A DNA stretch of 64,000 nt, taken from positions 3,179,620 to 3,243,619 of the forward strand of contig NC_091135.1 in the NCBI RefSeq assembly GCF_041381155.1, given 5' to 3'. Each line of letters begins with the position of its first letter. Position 1 is the stretch's first letter. Source of the stretch: Argopecten irradians (Eukaryota > Mollusca > Bivalvia > Pectinida > Pectinidae). Positions 1-11,708 of the stretch are shown here, piece after piece. The translations under genes were made by a program, and so were the position numbers. A model generated the notes under the pieces. That model ran no database searches. It worked only from the letters and a program-made list of their open reading frames with translations, and was not told where the DNA came from.

Positions 1-65
1 CATGGTCAGAGCTAACTAATATATCTGTAATTGTAATTTACAGGTTTATAGTAGGGCCTAATACA

Positions 66-315
66 GTATAAACACCTAAAGATACTCCACCGCCGACACA
101 GCATAAATGATATTCATCATTTGAACAATAACTGGTGTGCAATCGTGTATAAACACCTAAAGATACTCCACCGCCGACAGAGCATAAATGATATTCATCA
201 TTTGAACAATAACTGGTGTGTAATCGTGTATAAACACCTAAAGATACTCCACCGCCGACAGAGCATAAATCATATTCATCATTTGAACAATAATTGGTGT
301 GTAATCGTGTATAAA
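66..315. repeat. 81-bp tandem array, about 3 units, truncated by the LTR element
   Basis: The string GTATAAACACC recurs at 66, 147 and 228, and its first bases recur at 309, giving an exact 81-bp period. Units differ by only a few bases. The fourth unit stops after a few bases where the LTR begins. Because 81 is a multiple of three, the array gives an open frame with a repeating 27-residue block; I regard that as an artefact. The core, containing CCGCCGACAGAGCATAAATGATA, recurs in diverged form near 19800, 30406 and 45217 (family R1). Confidence 0.9.
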
Positions 316-903
316 TGTGGAAGTTGTGAGATCGTAGACCCGGCCGTGGCGGTGCGAGAGTGCAGTGTTCATTATTGTTGTATATATCTTTGACAGCTAC
401 CGGAAGGAGTGTTACTTCTATTTGTGTTCTACTTTCACTTTTAATCTGTTATCTCTCTTCTCATTGGCTACTTTCTGTTCTCTATTCTCATTGGTCTTTT
501 CCGGTATATATTCCGACTTTCCGTTTCTCTCGAGTAGTCTGGACAAAGCTCCGAGAGCTGGTCAGACTCTCTTTCTCTCTGTCTGTCTATTTCCTGACTT
601 GTCCGCACGTGAGGTGGGTGTGTTGTCCCTCTGTTCTATTCGTAATATGTGTCCGTGTGTGTGTGTAATCTCTATACACAGGCTAAGCCCATGGCTGACC
701 TGGCAGGTGTGAACGTTACGTTATGTACTGTATGTCCTTCCGGTAGCCTCTATGTCTAGGGATTTCTGTCTCGGGAATTATATTGTGGTTTATATATGTT
801 AATAAAATATTCGTTAAATGTTTCACTGTGTTGTTCCTCTCTATCACTACGGAACCCCAAACAGAATCGGGGTTTGAACATACATAGGCGCAGTCCTATT
901 ACA
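316..903 (+). repeat. 5' LTR
   Basis: This 588-bp repeat starts TGTGGAAG and ends CCTATTACA. It matches 7340-7933 over its whole length apart from one short stretch. It holds a TATA-like GGTATATATT near 505 and a polyadenylation-type signal in its last fifth, in line with U3-R-U5 organisation. The open frames read across it are identical in both LTRs and carry no recognisable domain. Confidence 0.95.
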
Positions 904-906
904 AAA

Positions 907-918
907 TGGTGCCGTGAT
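907..918 (+). other. Primer-binding site, probably tRNA-His
   Basis: TGGTGCCGTGA starts 3 nt after the LTR end. It is the reverse complement of an animal tRNA-His 3' end including CCA (…TCACGGCACCA). The match covers about 11 nt and then fades. The tRNA identity rests on remembered tRNA sequence and is an inference. Confidence 0.65.
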
Positions 919-1057
919 ACGAGTTTGGGTAATCCGTGTTGATAGCTTTATGTTTTGTGTATAATTTGTTTATGTATTGTGTTCGTTTATAGCTGTGTTG
1001 TCACTTGGGTCTGTTTCCTGCCTATCTTGACACTTATAGTGTTGCTGTATAACCAAT

Positions 1058-2518
1058 ATGGCTGATAATCGCCCACAGTTGGGGGAGGGAGCTTACGGTA
1101 GTGGAGCTATACCTAAAACGTACCATGTACACCCTGTTAATAACTCTATGCAACATGAAGGGGAAATAGAGCATAATACACGTAGTGAAGATGTCAGAAT
1201 GCCTCTACTTAATGGTATAGTTCGTGGTAGACATTTACTTAGTAATGCGTCGGGAGTTATGTCTCTGCCAGTAGGTACAGGTGGTGTAGGTCAAAGGTCA
1301 ACTGAGGCCCCGACACGGCACATTGACACTAACGTAAACAATGACCACGTGTTTGGGTCCCCATTTAATAAACCCTCCAGTAAGGTGTCATTTCAAGCGG
1401 ATTTAAAGCAGCCAGTACATAGTACCCCTATTTCAAATGTGAATTATTATGGGAGTGATAATTTTGGTCACCTAGACATGTCACCTGAACAAAATTTGGG
1501 TTATAGGCCTAGTGTTGTACCCCACTCACCAACTCTATCATTATCTGTTAGTACTACTGGATTTACACCTCTTTACTCAAATACCAAGGGAGTTTTGAAC
1601 ACTATTACTAGTACAATTCCTACATTTTCCTCAGGGTTAGGGAATATGAATGGTCATAATTCAGGGGTAGTCCCTCCATCTAGTGCTACTATCTCAGTTA
1701 AGCGAAAGGAGAAAGATCCTCAAACTTATGATGGTACGACCAATTTTCAAGACTTTTTAATACACTTTGAACAGATTTCAAATTGGAATGGGTGGACGGA
1801 TTTAGAAAAGGCCCAACAAATCACAATGTGTCTAAGGGGAGCAGCCCAACGGGTTTTGTCTGAGATAAGGCCTTCAGAAATGTTCAGTTTTGACAAAGTA
1901 AAGGTAGTGTTAACCAACAGATTTGATCCTCCTGGTAGAGAGGCTGCATACAAATCAGAATTTAGGAGTAGGCACAGAAAAGATGGTGAGAGTTTGGTAG
2001 TTTACGGAGAAGCATTGAGACTAGCTGCCCGTAAAGCGTACCCAAACAAGCAGGTAGACCTGTTAGAAGGAGATATCATTGACCAGTTTATAGACGGGTT
2101 AAATAACTTTGAACTTGGTAGACATGTTCAATTCCGGCATGTTAGAACTTTAGATGAAGCAGTGAGTGCAGCGATTGAGTTCGAATCCTTTAGCGCTAGG
2201 CATGTAGGTCAGATTCCAGTTAGGAAACCAAGGGAGCTAAATCCGGAGGCCCCGGCTTTCGTACAGGCTGTGGCTGCTGATTCAGAAAAAGGCGCAGAAA
2301 GTGGATCAGATTCTGACTTGGCTTCTTTAATCTTAGAGCAGTTTCAGAAACTTAATCGGAAATTAAATTCCAGGTACAGAAATCGTCCCAAGGGGAATAA
2401 CTCTGGTAACTCTCAACAGAGACATTGCTATATCTGTGGTGAGGTAGGGCACCTATCATATGATTGTTCAAACAAACAGGATGCTAAAAATGGGCAGAAA
2501 AATATTCAGGGAAACTAG
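1058..2518 (+). CDS. gag: Gag of the LTR element
   Basis: This is a 486-residue open frame starting at the first good ATG after the leader. The N-terminal 200 residues are S/T/N/P-rich and unstructured. Residues of about 215-380 resemble a Ty3/gypsy capsid region, with QDFLIHFEQISNWNGW near 230 and a helical, charged run after it. A single CCHC zinc knuckle (CYICGEVGHLSYDC) sits near residue 457. The pol frame lies in the -1 frame and is open across the last ~30 nt of gag, the usual arrangement for frameshifted Gag-Pol in this family. I see no clear slippery heptamer. Confidence 0.85.
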   Translation: MADNRPQLGEGAYGSGAIPKTYHVHPVNNSMQHEGEIEHNTRSEDVRMPLLNGIVRGRHLLSNASGVMSLPVGTGGVGQRSTEAPTRHIDTNVNNDHVFGSPFNKPSSKVSFQADLKQPVHSTPISNVNYYGSDNFGHLDMSPEQNLGYRPSVVPHSPTLSLSVSTTGFTPLYSNTKGVLNTITSTIPTFSSGLGNMNGHNSGVVPPSSATISVKRKEKDPQTYDGTTNFQDFLIHFEQISNWNGWTDLEKAQQITMCLRGAAQRVLSEIRPSEMFSFDKVKVVLTNRFDPPGREAAYKSEFRSRHRKDGESLVVYGEALRLAARKAYPNKQVDLLEGDIIDQFIDGLNNFELGRHVQFRHVRTLDEAVSAAIEFESFSARHVGQIPVRKPRELNPEAPAFVQAVAADSEKGAESGSDSDLASLILEQFQKLNRKLNSRYRNRPKGNNSGNSQQRHCYICGEVGHLSYDCSNKQDAKNGQKNIQGN

Positions 2519-2580
2519 ACAGAGCTGGTCTCGGGGCCAGAGTATCAGCTCCTCAATCTGAGATAGAAGGGCCCGTCATA

Positions 2581-5500
2581 GTGCTTAATACAATTCAACC
2601 TAGTTTGTTTGCTGGTATCAGTGTTAGTGGTTCCAATACTAGTTTTTTAGTAGACTCGGGTTCATCAGTGACATTAATTGATGTTAATTTATACAGCCAA
2701 TTAGACAGAAGGTATAAGCCTGAGTTGAAAAGCTGTCATATCAAGCTAACAACAGCCTCCGGGAGTAATTTAGTGGTATTTGGAAAGGCAGATTTTGTAT
2801 TTAAGATTGGTAACCGTAGTTTCACACAGGAAGCTATTGTGGTAACGCTTCAGGAACTCAAGGGTATCTTGGGTATTGATTTCCTCTCTAGGCATGGGGG
2901 AGAGTTGAATTTCGGTGAAAAGACTCTGAAGTTAGGAGGCCACAGGGTAGAGTTAAATGCAGAGCCTGTCAATAAATGTGCACACATTAGGGTAACAGAA
3001 ACTGTTTCCATTCCGAGAAACTCTGAGTGTTACTTTCCGGGGTATGTTGACGGGGAAATATACGGTGGTATGGGTATTGTTGAACCGAACAAATTAGTGA
3101 CTAACCAAGGTTTGCTTATGGCCAAAACAGTAATAGCCCCTCAGATGGGAAGGGAGATAACTCTGTCAGTGCTAAATCTTACTGCCAATGATATAAAACT
3201 ACATGGTAATACTTTTGTAGGCTGTGTTTCTCCTGTCTCTCAAATACATGAGATTAAGGATACAGATACCCCCTTGCGTTCTGATTTACCTCCTCATTTA
3301 CAAGATGTGTTAAATAGGACTTCTGACAAGTTAACAGATAGCCAAAAGGGTGAGGTCAAGGACTTGCTACTTAATTACCAAGACATTTTCTCAGGTCCTG
3401 ATGGGGCATTGGGCAACACTAAACTAGTGGAACATACTATAGATACTCAGGGCTCTACACCAATAAAAATGGCCCCTAGAAGAATTTCTCCCAATCAAAA
3501 ACTAGTTGTGGAAAAAGAACTTGATAGCATGCTGGAGAAGGGTGTTATTGAGCCTAGCTCAAGTCCCTGGTCAGCTCCCATAGTCTTATGTACTAAGAAG
3601 GATGGCTCTATTCGGTTCTGTATAGACTACCGGAAGCTAAATGCAATAACAAAGAAAGATGCTTATCCTTTGCCTAAAATTGATGAAGCTTTAGATACAC
3701 TTTCAGGTGCGAAATGGTTTTCGACCCTTGATCTAGCAAGCGGCTATTGGCAGTGCCGTATGGACAAAAATGACAAAGCTAAAACAGCTTTTGCCACACA
3801 TAAAGGGCTTTTTCAATTTAATGTAATGCCTTTTGGTCTCTGTAATGCCCCAGCAACATTTTCCCGACTGATGCAGTTGGTGTTAGGGGGCTTACAGTGG
3901 TCAAAATGCCTATGCTATCTGGACGATGTGATTGTTTTCGGCTCTACATTTGATATTGCTATGACAAACCTGAAAAGTGTTTTTGACTGCTTCCGGACAG
4001 CTAATTTAAAACTAAAAGGGAAAAAATGTACCCTATTCCAGACCCATGTTTCGTATCTAGGCCATGTGGTGTCAGAAGCTGGAGTAAGCTGTGACCCCCA
4101 AAAGGTCAAGGCTGTCCAGGACTGGCCTCCCCCTTCATCAACCTCAGATGTTAGGAGTTTTTTAGGATTAGCTGGATATTATAGGAAATTTATCCCTGAT
4201 TTCTCTAGTTTGTCCGCTCCTCTGACCAAAGTGTAACAAGGAAACGGGAAGGTATTTCATTGGGATGGGAAATGCCAGGCTTCCTTTGAAAAACTTAAAA
4301 CTCTGTTGACTACTAGCCCAATACTTTCATATCCCCAGAGTACAGGTACATACATCTTAGACTGTGATGCCAGTAGTGCAGCCATGGGGTGTGTTCTATC
4401 TCAAATTCAGGAAGGGGAGGAAAAGGTTTTGTGTTATGCTAGTAAAATGTTCAGCAGGGCTCAGCAAAACTATTGCACTACGCGCAGGGAATTACTAGCT
4501 GTAGTTACCTTTGTAAAGCACTTTAGACATTATATCGCCGGTGCCCATTTTATCATTCGTACCGACCATGCCGCTTTAACCTGGCTAAAGAATTTTAAGG
4601 AGCCAGAAGGTATTCTCGCTAGGTGGATCAGTGTTATTGATATGTTTGACTATGAAATTCAACACCGGCCGGGTAGTCAACACAGTAATGCTGATGGGCT
4701 GTCACGCAGACCCAAGAAGCAGTGTGGTAGGGAGTTATGCCCTGACTGTGTAGAGACAACCAGAACAGTGAATACAGTACTCCCCTCCCAAGATGATGAT
4801 ACCCCCTCCATTGATATACAGGAGAAATTTTCCAATTGGATAGACTCTTGGGGTGTAGTTGGCTTAGGCGGAGAGCAGAGTGCTGACCCTCATATTTCAG
4901 TGTTTAAGCAGCTTAAGGCTGATAGGAAGGACAAGCCTAAGAAGGGTGAGACTATCGGTTTGGCTTATGAAGTTAAGGTATACTGTCAAATGTGGGATAG
5001 AATTTCTGAGGCAGATGACGGGTTATTGTATGTCAAAGACAATGGACCAGACGGTAATACGCATTATAGGGTCTTGGCCCCTGTTAGTGTTAGGGAACAG
5101 ATTTTGTACCAATTACACAGTAGTCATACTGCAGGACATTTGGGCAGGGATAAAACTACATCTCAGATTAAAAGAAGGTTTTACTGGCCTGGATTATCTG
5201 ATGATGTTAAACGCTGGTGCAGAAAATGTGAAATTTGCGCACGACGTAAACCTGGTCCTGGGAAGGGTAAGGCCCCTTTACAGCCTTCCATTCATCAAGT
5301 TTCCCGTCCCTTAGACAGAATTTCTATAGATATTCTTAGTGGGATACCTGTAACCTCTAACGGTATGCGGTGTATTATGGTTGTTTGTGACTACTTTTCA
5401 AAGTGGGTGGAAGCCTATGCTCTCCCTAATCATACAGCTCATACAGTAGCCGACAAGTTGTGCTCTGAATTCATCAGTAGATTTGGGGTGCCATACCAGA

Positions 5501-6354
5501 TATTAACAGACCGCGGGGGTGAGTTTGAGGGAGAATTGTTTACCCTATTATGTGAGAAGTTGGGGGTGGAGAAAAGTCGTACAACCCCATATCATCCCCC
5601 ATCCAATGGCTTAGTTGAAAGATTCAACCGGACGTTAATCCAGATGTTGTCAACTTTTGTCAATACTGAGTATGATGATTGGGATGACCATTTGCCCTAT
5701 GTTCTCATGGCATATCGGGCCACTGCACAGAAGAGTACTGGGTGTAGCCCCAATCTTGTAATGTTGGGAAGGGAAAATAACTGTCCATTGGATGTAGTAA
5801 TGGGAGTGCCCACCCCTGAGAAATATCCAGTTTGTCCAAACATGTATGTAAATTGGTTACAGCATAGTATGAGAAAAACATTTGATTTTGTAGCTAAGAA
5901 TCTAGAAGTAGCTGCTGAGAGACAGAAAAATCATTATGACCATGGATTGAAACCAAGAACATATGATGTAGGTGATTTTGTGTGGAGATATTACCCCCCT
6001 GCCTTATCATGCAAGTTAGGAAAGGGTTGGACAGGTCCGTATAAGGTTGTCGGAGTTGTGTCCCTTTTAACCTATTTAATACAGAGTAAGCCCAACTTAA
6101 GACCCATTACAGTCCATGTTGACCATTTAAAGCCCTTTGAATGTGACGGCGTCCCAGAAGCATGGAGGGAGGAAGAAGATGCTGTGTCAGATACGGATAT
6201 GTCTGTCCCTCTCCAGGCTGACCTTGATCCTGACCTTACTCTTAACCACCCAAGTCCTGACCTTGAACCTGTGATGAGAACTCCTCCCCCTAGCCCCAAA
6301 ACCAGTAGGTTTGGCAGGAGACTCAGGCCCAAGGTCATCTACAGTCCCACTTGA
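2581..6354 (+). pseudogene. pol: Pol region: protease, RT, RNase H, integrase (fossil)
   Basis: Domains in order, with approximate positions: retropepsin near 2640-2900 with LVDSGSS; reverse transcriptase near 3450-4050 with the YLDD active-site box; RNase H near 4330-4700; integrase zinc-binding HHCC near 5110-5250; integrase core near 5300-5700 with TDRGGEF and the NGLVERFNR block; and a GPY/F-type module near 6000-6100 (GWTGPYKV). I see no chromodomain; the tail is acidic and proline-rich. The region carries about one break. It lies in the -1 frame relative to gag. Confidence 0.9.
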
Positions 6355-6462
6355 TGTGCGGACCTGTCACTGTCAGTCCTGTCTTGTTTTTGTCTATTTG
6401 TTGTGTGTTGTGTCCCTAATAATTACAATATATGATTATGATTTATATTTACCTATATTTTA

Positions 6463-6546
6463 AATGGAATAAGAAGGCAGAAGCCTGTATTTCCAGTTAA
6501 ACACATACTCTAAAGGAAATAAGAAGGCAGAGGTCTGTATTCCTGT
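6463..6546 (+). repeat. Pair of ~33-bp direct repeats between pol and the 3' ORF
   Basis: GGAATAAGAAGGCAGAAGCCTGTATT and GGAAATAAGAAGGCAGAGGTCTGTATT occur about 51 bp apart, just after pol and before the A-rich run that precedes the zinc-finger ORF. They could be part of a leader or splice-acceptor region for a subgenomic RNA, or a local duplication. Nothing visible decides between these. Confidence 0.6.
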
Positions 6547-6609
6547 AATTGGGTATAAGTGCTACTGATTTCACTTGTTATTTGTTTTTTTAAAAAAAAA
6601 AGGAAAAAA

Positions 6610-7071
6610 ATGGACCCAGAGCCAATGGAGACCGTGGAGGTAGAAGTCAAGGTGTCGGCGCAGGAAGCCTCAACTCTGGATACTGACATGCGCGCAACCT
6701 GGAAGGAGGAAGGGATGCAGTGCCCTGTCCCCGCATGCGGTGCCAGATTTTTCAGGACATATATAGGCATGTTAAGGCACTGGGCCGAGCGTCATGCCAT
6801 GACGGTTAACCGGATCAACTGCCCCCAGTGTTCGTACTTCCATATTAAGAGGAACCAAATCATGAGGCACCTGGGGAGGAGACACGGAATGCAAGTGGCA
6901 GAAGCCCAAAGGCTGAGCGCCACGTTGCCTACAAAGAGGGTAGAGAACACCCGTTATGTTTCCCCTCGGGGCGTTAGGATACCTGTAAGGAGGACCCAGC
7001 GGCAGCGGGAAGAGATAGGTGATGCGGAGTTACTAATTATGTTTAGCGACCAGTTCCATTTGAATTTATAG
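6610..7071 (+). CDS. Extra 3' ORF of the LTR element: small C2H2 zinc-finger protein
   Basis: This is a 153-residue frame starting at ATG 6610, directly after an A-rich run; an upstream in-frame GTG is less likely as a start. Two C2H2 zinc-finger-like motifs lie side by side: C-x4-C…H-x5-H at about residues 39-63 (CPVPACGARFF…HWAERH) and CPQC…HLGRRH at about residues 73-94. The N-terminus is acidic and the C-terminus Arg-rich. There is no signal peptide, transmembrane segment or fusion motif, so it is not an envelope. The likely role is nucleic-acid binding (transcription control, RNA packaging or targeting), which is inference. It may have been captured from a host zinc-finger gene. Confidence 0.75.
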   Translation: MDPEPMETVEVEVKVSAQEASTLDTDMRATWKEEGMQCPVPACGARFFRTYIGMLRHWAERHAMTVNRINCPQCSYFHIKRNQIMRHLGRRHGMQVAEAQRLSATLPTKRVENTRYVSPRGVRIPVRRTQRQREEIGDAELLIMFSDQFHLNL

Positions 7072-7323
7072 GGACACTTGTGTGTATTTGAATGGATTAT
7101 TGGTGAGCCCCTGGATTATTTTGTTAAGGTTGTTATCGTTGATCTCGATTTTGATACATTTATTTACTTGTTTTGTTGATAATATTTTTTTTGTACAGAG
7201 AGTTTACATAGTTGTTTATTTTTATATGGATTTAGCTTTGAAGCCAAATATTGATGACGATTTATATGTGTATTAAATTTTGTATTGATTTGAAAAATAC
7301 TTACAAATCTAGTATTTTTCTTT

Positions 7324-7339
7324 AAAAGAGAGGGAGGTG
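7324..7339 (+). other. Polypurine tract
   Basis: The purine run AAAAGAGAGGGAGG followed by TG lies directly before the 3' LTR, where plus-strand priming is expected in LTR retrotransposons. Confidence 0.75.
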
Positions 7340-7933
7340 TGTGGAAGTTGTGAGATCGTAGACCCGGCCGTGGCGGTGCGAGAGTGCAGTGTTCATTATT
7401 GTTGTATATATCTTTGACAGCTACCGGAAGGAGTGTTACTTCTATTTGTGTTCTACTTTCACTTTTAATCTGTTATCTCTCTTCTCATTGGCTACTTTCT
7501 GTTCTCTATTCTCATTGGTCTTTTCCGGTATATATTCCGACTTTCCGTTTCTCTCGAGTAGTCTGGACAAAGCTCCGAGAGCTGGTCAGACTCTCTTTCT
7601 CTCTGTCTGTCTATTTCCTGACTTGTCCGCACGTGAGGTGGGTGTGTTGTCCCTCTGTTCTATTCGTAATATGTGTCCGTGTGTGTGTGTAATCTCTATA
7701 CACAGGCTAAGCCCATGGCTGACCTGGCAGGTGTGAACGTTACGTTATGTACTGTATGTCCTTCCGGTAGCCTCTATGTCTAGGGATTTCTGTCTCGGGA
7801 ATTATATTGTGGTTTATATATGTTAATGTTAAAAATATATTCGTTAAATGTTTCACTGTGTTGTTCCTCTCTATCACTACGGAACCCCAAACAGAATCGG
7901 GGTTTGAACATACATAGGCGCAGTCCTATTACA
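7340..7933 (+). repeat. 3' LTR
   Basis: This 594-bp repeat is nearly identical to 316-903. It ends TTACA and is followed by TGCATGG, which neither duplicates the left flank nor continues the 81-bp array that the element interrupts on its left. Confidence 0.95.
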
Positions 7934-9367
7934 TGCATGGATATCCTTCATTTGATGTTTTCGGTGGTTTAATACCCATTCATTGAAATATATTATAGAC
8001 TTGATGGAAAGAACGAATTAATATAGAGTAGAATATTACATGTACTTAGTGAGTATATTTTTGGTAATGACGTATAAAGATTTGTAATTTCCCAACTATT
8101 GGCTGTTGCCCGAGGTGATCTACCAGCGAAGCCATGCACGAGCGGCCGTGGTCTGGCCAGGTGGTTCACATTTCGTTATATTTATATTAAATAGTGTTAT
8201 GGACAGATTTTTCGTGTATAACAGAAATATGATACATTGAAATCAATTATCTATTCATAACTTTTTCACAACATGGATTTCTACGTGTGAACAAAAAGCG
8301 GGTACGTGTGACGGCCCGGCACCGCTTCGCAAGCTGGCTTCAACACTAAATCTAAACAAATATATTTAGCAATAAACAATTGTAAATAGAAATGTCTGTA
8401 ACCTCTGAAACAATAAGGAACTATTTTGAAATCAGAATTTGCAAGTATGAAAGTGTATACTTTTGTCAACGTATCGATTGTGTAGCAGGGATGTACGTAT
8501 CTGTTATTGTTTTTATTAGTCGCCATACCGTGTTTGTACCTTTGAGGACCCGGATGTAAACTTTCTGTGACGTCACGCCATCTTTTCTGAAATCTCAGTA
8601 TTTCTGTATATATATATATCTGTTTGCTAGTAACGGCACTCACAATAATGCCATTGCTACACTGGTACATATGTTCATACACAGTGCAGTAAATATGAAA
8701 ACAAATTGCAATCTGAATTTAAGAACGTACATCACTTGCTGAAATGAACTGTATTTTTATCAATTGAAACAATTTGATGTTTATAGTATACATCAAAACG
8801 TTTACATGAAATATTTAACGTACCGTCACGTAATCGTTTCCTGGTCATGTACGTACGTAAACTAAACAAACCGGGACTAGATAAACGAATAGTGAACACA
8901 ACACGTTTAAATTTATTAGTCGGGCAAAGAAAACCAGTCTAAATGCGTTCATTGGCCTTCCAAAAGTTCTCACATATTTAATACGACAGTCAAGTTCTGC
9001 TTACGTTTCCCAGTTCTGACCATTGAAATAACGAAAAGTTGAAAGCATTGAAAGCGAGGCTGCGTGGAAATGTAACCACGGACATAGTCAGCCGGGAGGA
9101 CGTTTTAGGATTCATATACTTTAAATTAATTTCTTCGTACGCAGACAGATTTTGACGAGAGATTTTATTTTTCTATTTCATAAGAAATTATACTGGATAC
9201 ATTCACACCATTTTTACCGATTTTAGCCATCCTTGCCCGACTGTTCACTTTTAAATTTATTCCTTTGGCTGAGATTCAACCATATAATTTGTCAAAGTAT
9301 TGAGTCCTTTTATTTATTCGAAAGTCTGCATTGACTATTCCAAACTGCAGGAAAATGACAGGTCATA
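7934..9367. other. Intergenic, no gene recognised
   Basis: AT-rich sequence with a GC-richer patch at about 8105-8170 and a TGACGTCA octamer at 8569. A 133-codon minus-strand frame at 8281-8682 has no recognisable domain, no signal peptide and no splice context, so I do not call it a gene. Confidence 0.6.
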
Positions 9368-9611
9368 CCCAGATAACATGCCAATATTGGCCCGATGTTG
9401 GGTAATGGTCGTACGGTCGGGTGACCGCTGGCAGTCGGTGTACTATCAATGGCCCAATGTTGGCCCGATGAAGTACGACCAACGGTTGGGATGATAAAGT
9501 TGGCCCATTATTGGTCCGATGTTGTACGCCCAATGGTTGGCCTGCTTACATTGGTAAAATGTTGGCCCATTATTGGCAAATTGGCCGATTCCCAATACAG
9601 TTTCATTAGGC
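9368..9611 (+). repeat. Left motif array of the TTGGCC element
   Basis: About ten copies of TTGGCCC, TTGGTC or their complements occur within 244 bp, spaced irregularly and in both orientations. The open frames here are motif-driven and not coding. Confidence 0.75.
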
Positions 9612-11244
9612 CAATGCGACGTGTGACAGAAAAAAACTTTCAATAAAATAATGAAACAATGTTATGTACTACACACAGTTACCAGAATTTCTCTAATGAC
9701 CGTGAGTTGATTTAAATGGTTTGTACCGTAAATAATGTAAATGAAAAAAAAACCACTTTTTTTCTTTATTTCCTAGGCCTATTTTTTTTTTTTTTCTCTG
9801 TGTGTATCTGCGAGATTCATTGCTTGAATTAAAATTTTTGCATATTTGACTCGGTCTTCTGGTCATATTTATACCATTACGTGTACAAGGATTTACAAGT
9901 AAGTCTAATTTCCGCTGGCGGGCACTATCAATGATCCACATCTGCTATGAGTCACGTGACTATTCCCGCCAAGACCATCCCCATCTATTTGTATCTGGAC
10001 CACACTCTATAGCTAGTTGACCAGGAGCTGACCAGCACACATGAATTCATTTTGAGTTTTGCTGACATATAGGAAGAATTACTTCAAGACCACATCAAAA
10101 TTGTAAGTAGAGTTACTTTTGTTATAATATACTAGTTAATGATCAGTAATAATGATATTATATCTGTTTCAACGTTGTGGCGATGTACAGATTGTTTGGT
10201 GTATGTTTATAGTTCCATTTCCATGTTCAAACTAAAGCTAAACCTTTGCCAATTTATCAGTATTATTACACATGCCAAAAACATATTTCACAAAATTTGT
10301 GATCAGGTTGAAAGTGGTACATGTAGATGTAGATAATTAACATGTTATAAAACATGTGCATAATGTACATGCAACAACGAAATATATTATTTTTGAAAGG
10401 CTGGGAACGTCCTACTTAAAAATTCGGGTGGTTAACAATTAAGCTGATTAGGTAGTGGGCGGAAAGTATACTTAAAGTGCATAGTGACCAGCCTCTGCTG
10501 CTGCATGTAAACATTACCACATGTGTCTAAATCACATGGTCAGTGTACGCATACACTGTAGATGGCGAGAAAAGATTAAGTTGAATAACATCCACAGACA
10601 TAATAACATTATTTCATAAGTAGTATAAGTTATTTGTCTGATATGATATAGAGTTTGAAAGTTCTAATAAAGAAGTACATTTTACAGCATTAGAGCAAAT
10701 TTAAAATTATACATCAGTACAGAAAATTCCTTTTGAATTATAATTAATGTTGCTATAATCAGGCTGTTTACGATCAAGCCTACTTTAGATAAGCAACTTA
10801 ACAAGTGAAGAGTTATATAATTATATACAAGATTACAATTTTGAATACATAATCCAATGCTGAAATGGTTGTGATGTATAGAATAGATCACACTCCCTTC
10901 ACAACATTCCTCTGTAACATGAAACTAAAATCACACATCCCTTATTTCTCTTCCGTCCATATCCTAAACACTGACCACTAGTCTCCCTCCAGGCACTTGG
11001 TAAGAAGGTTATTGATAACAAAACTATAGCATCACCTGATTGTGGTGGAAATCCCCAAAGTATGTGCAAATTTTGCTGCTTGGATATAGATAGTACACCC
11101 AATTTATAAGTATTCAAAACAATTGAGAGAACAATTGAAACAACAAGGGAGTCATTTGGCTTATAAGCTAATAAATAAATTAGTTTTAGTTTACAAGAAT
11201 GATTGTTTCAGGAAGTTATGTTTTGTTTTTTTCTATTGTCACAG

Positions 11245-11354
11245 ATTACCAACCTGCCAACAATTGTCGCTACCTGCACTCGCCGGATTCAAACAACGAG
11301 TTTTTTAATTGGCAAGGAAAGGACACCAAGCCTCATTATGTGCAGTCATCACAA
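11245..11354 (+). other. Possible exon remnant inside the TTGGCC element
   Basis: The segment is bounded by TTTTTTCTATTGTCACAG before it and GTAAGTAT after it, both good splice signals. One frame is open throughout (from TAC at 11247, 36 codons) and another is open too. A matching upstream donor is AATT|GTAAGTAG near 10105, in a stretch that resembles a leader exon. The three candidate pieces do not make one convincing long reading frame, so this may be a decayed transposon gene or a non-coding transcript. Confidence 0.3.
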
Positions 11355-11708
11355 GTAAGTATAAAATTAGTCATTGTATAATGTCCATAAAGGGAAGACA
11401 TATTATACTTTGTTCTGTCAAAGTTTGATATTGAAGCCATAAGTAGAAAATGCCTTAATCATAATGTAAAATAATTATTACATATCAAAATTTAGTACTT
11501 AAACTGTACGATAAGTTAGCTGCATTTTGTTATCGAAGCAAAGCTTAGAAATGTGTTGGCAGAGAGTGAAAATTAAGCTCAGATATAGACATGAAAATGT
11601 AGAAATTTAGACCTGTGTTTAATGGTATACCCTTACAATATTTCTGTACAGTACATATCAATAGATGTATTTACTTTTTTATTATAGAGGCTGTAAGAAA
11701 AAAACAGA

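Larger units (their letters stand above)
316..7933 (+). mobile_element. Ty3/gypsy LTR retrotransposon, young, broken
   Basis: Two near-identical direct repeats of 588 and 594 bp begin TGTGG and end TTACA. They enclose a primer-binding site, a gag region with a zinc knuckle, a pol region in the order protease, reverse transcriptase, RNase H, integrase, and an extra 3' ORF, then a polypurine tract. Integrase after RNase H places it in Ty3/gypsy (Metaviridae); I cannot fix the clade. LTR identity implies a recent insertion. Gag looks whole and pol carries about one break, so the copy is best treated as a young fossil. The flanks show no matching short target duplication that I can see. Confidence 0.95.

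Noticed and set aside
121-393. Open frame with 27-residue repeats across the 81-bp array into the LTR
   Set aside because: The period is a multiple of three, so the frame stays open by repetition; it runs into the LTR and has no domain.
360-712. Two overlapping ~100-codon frames in the LTR, repeated in the 3' LTR
   Set aside because: They lie inside LTR sequence and have no recognisable domain; identity between copies only reflects LTR identity.
6610-7071. Envelope gene of the LTR element
   Set aside because: The product has zinc-finger motifs and no signal peptide or membrane segment.
8281-8682. 133-codon minus-strand frame
   Set aside because: No domain, signal peptide, repeat support or splice context; expected by chance at this length in 64 kb.
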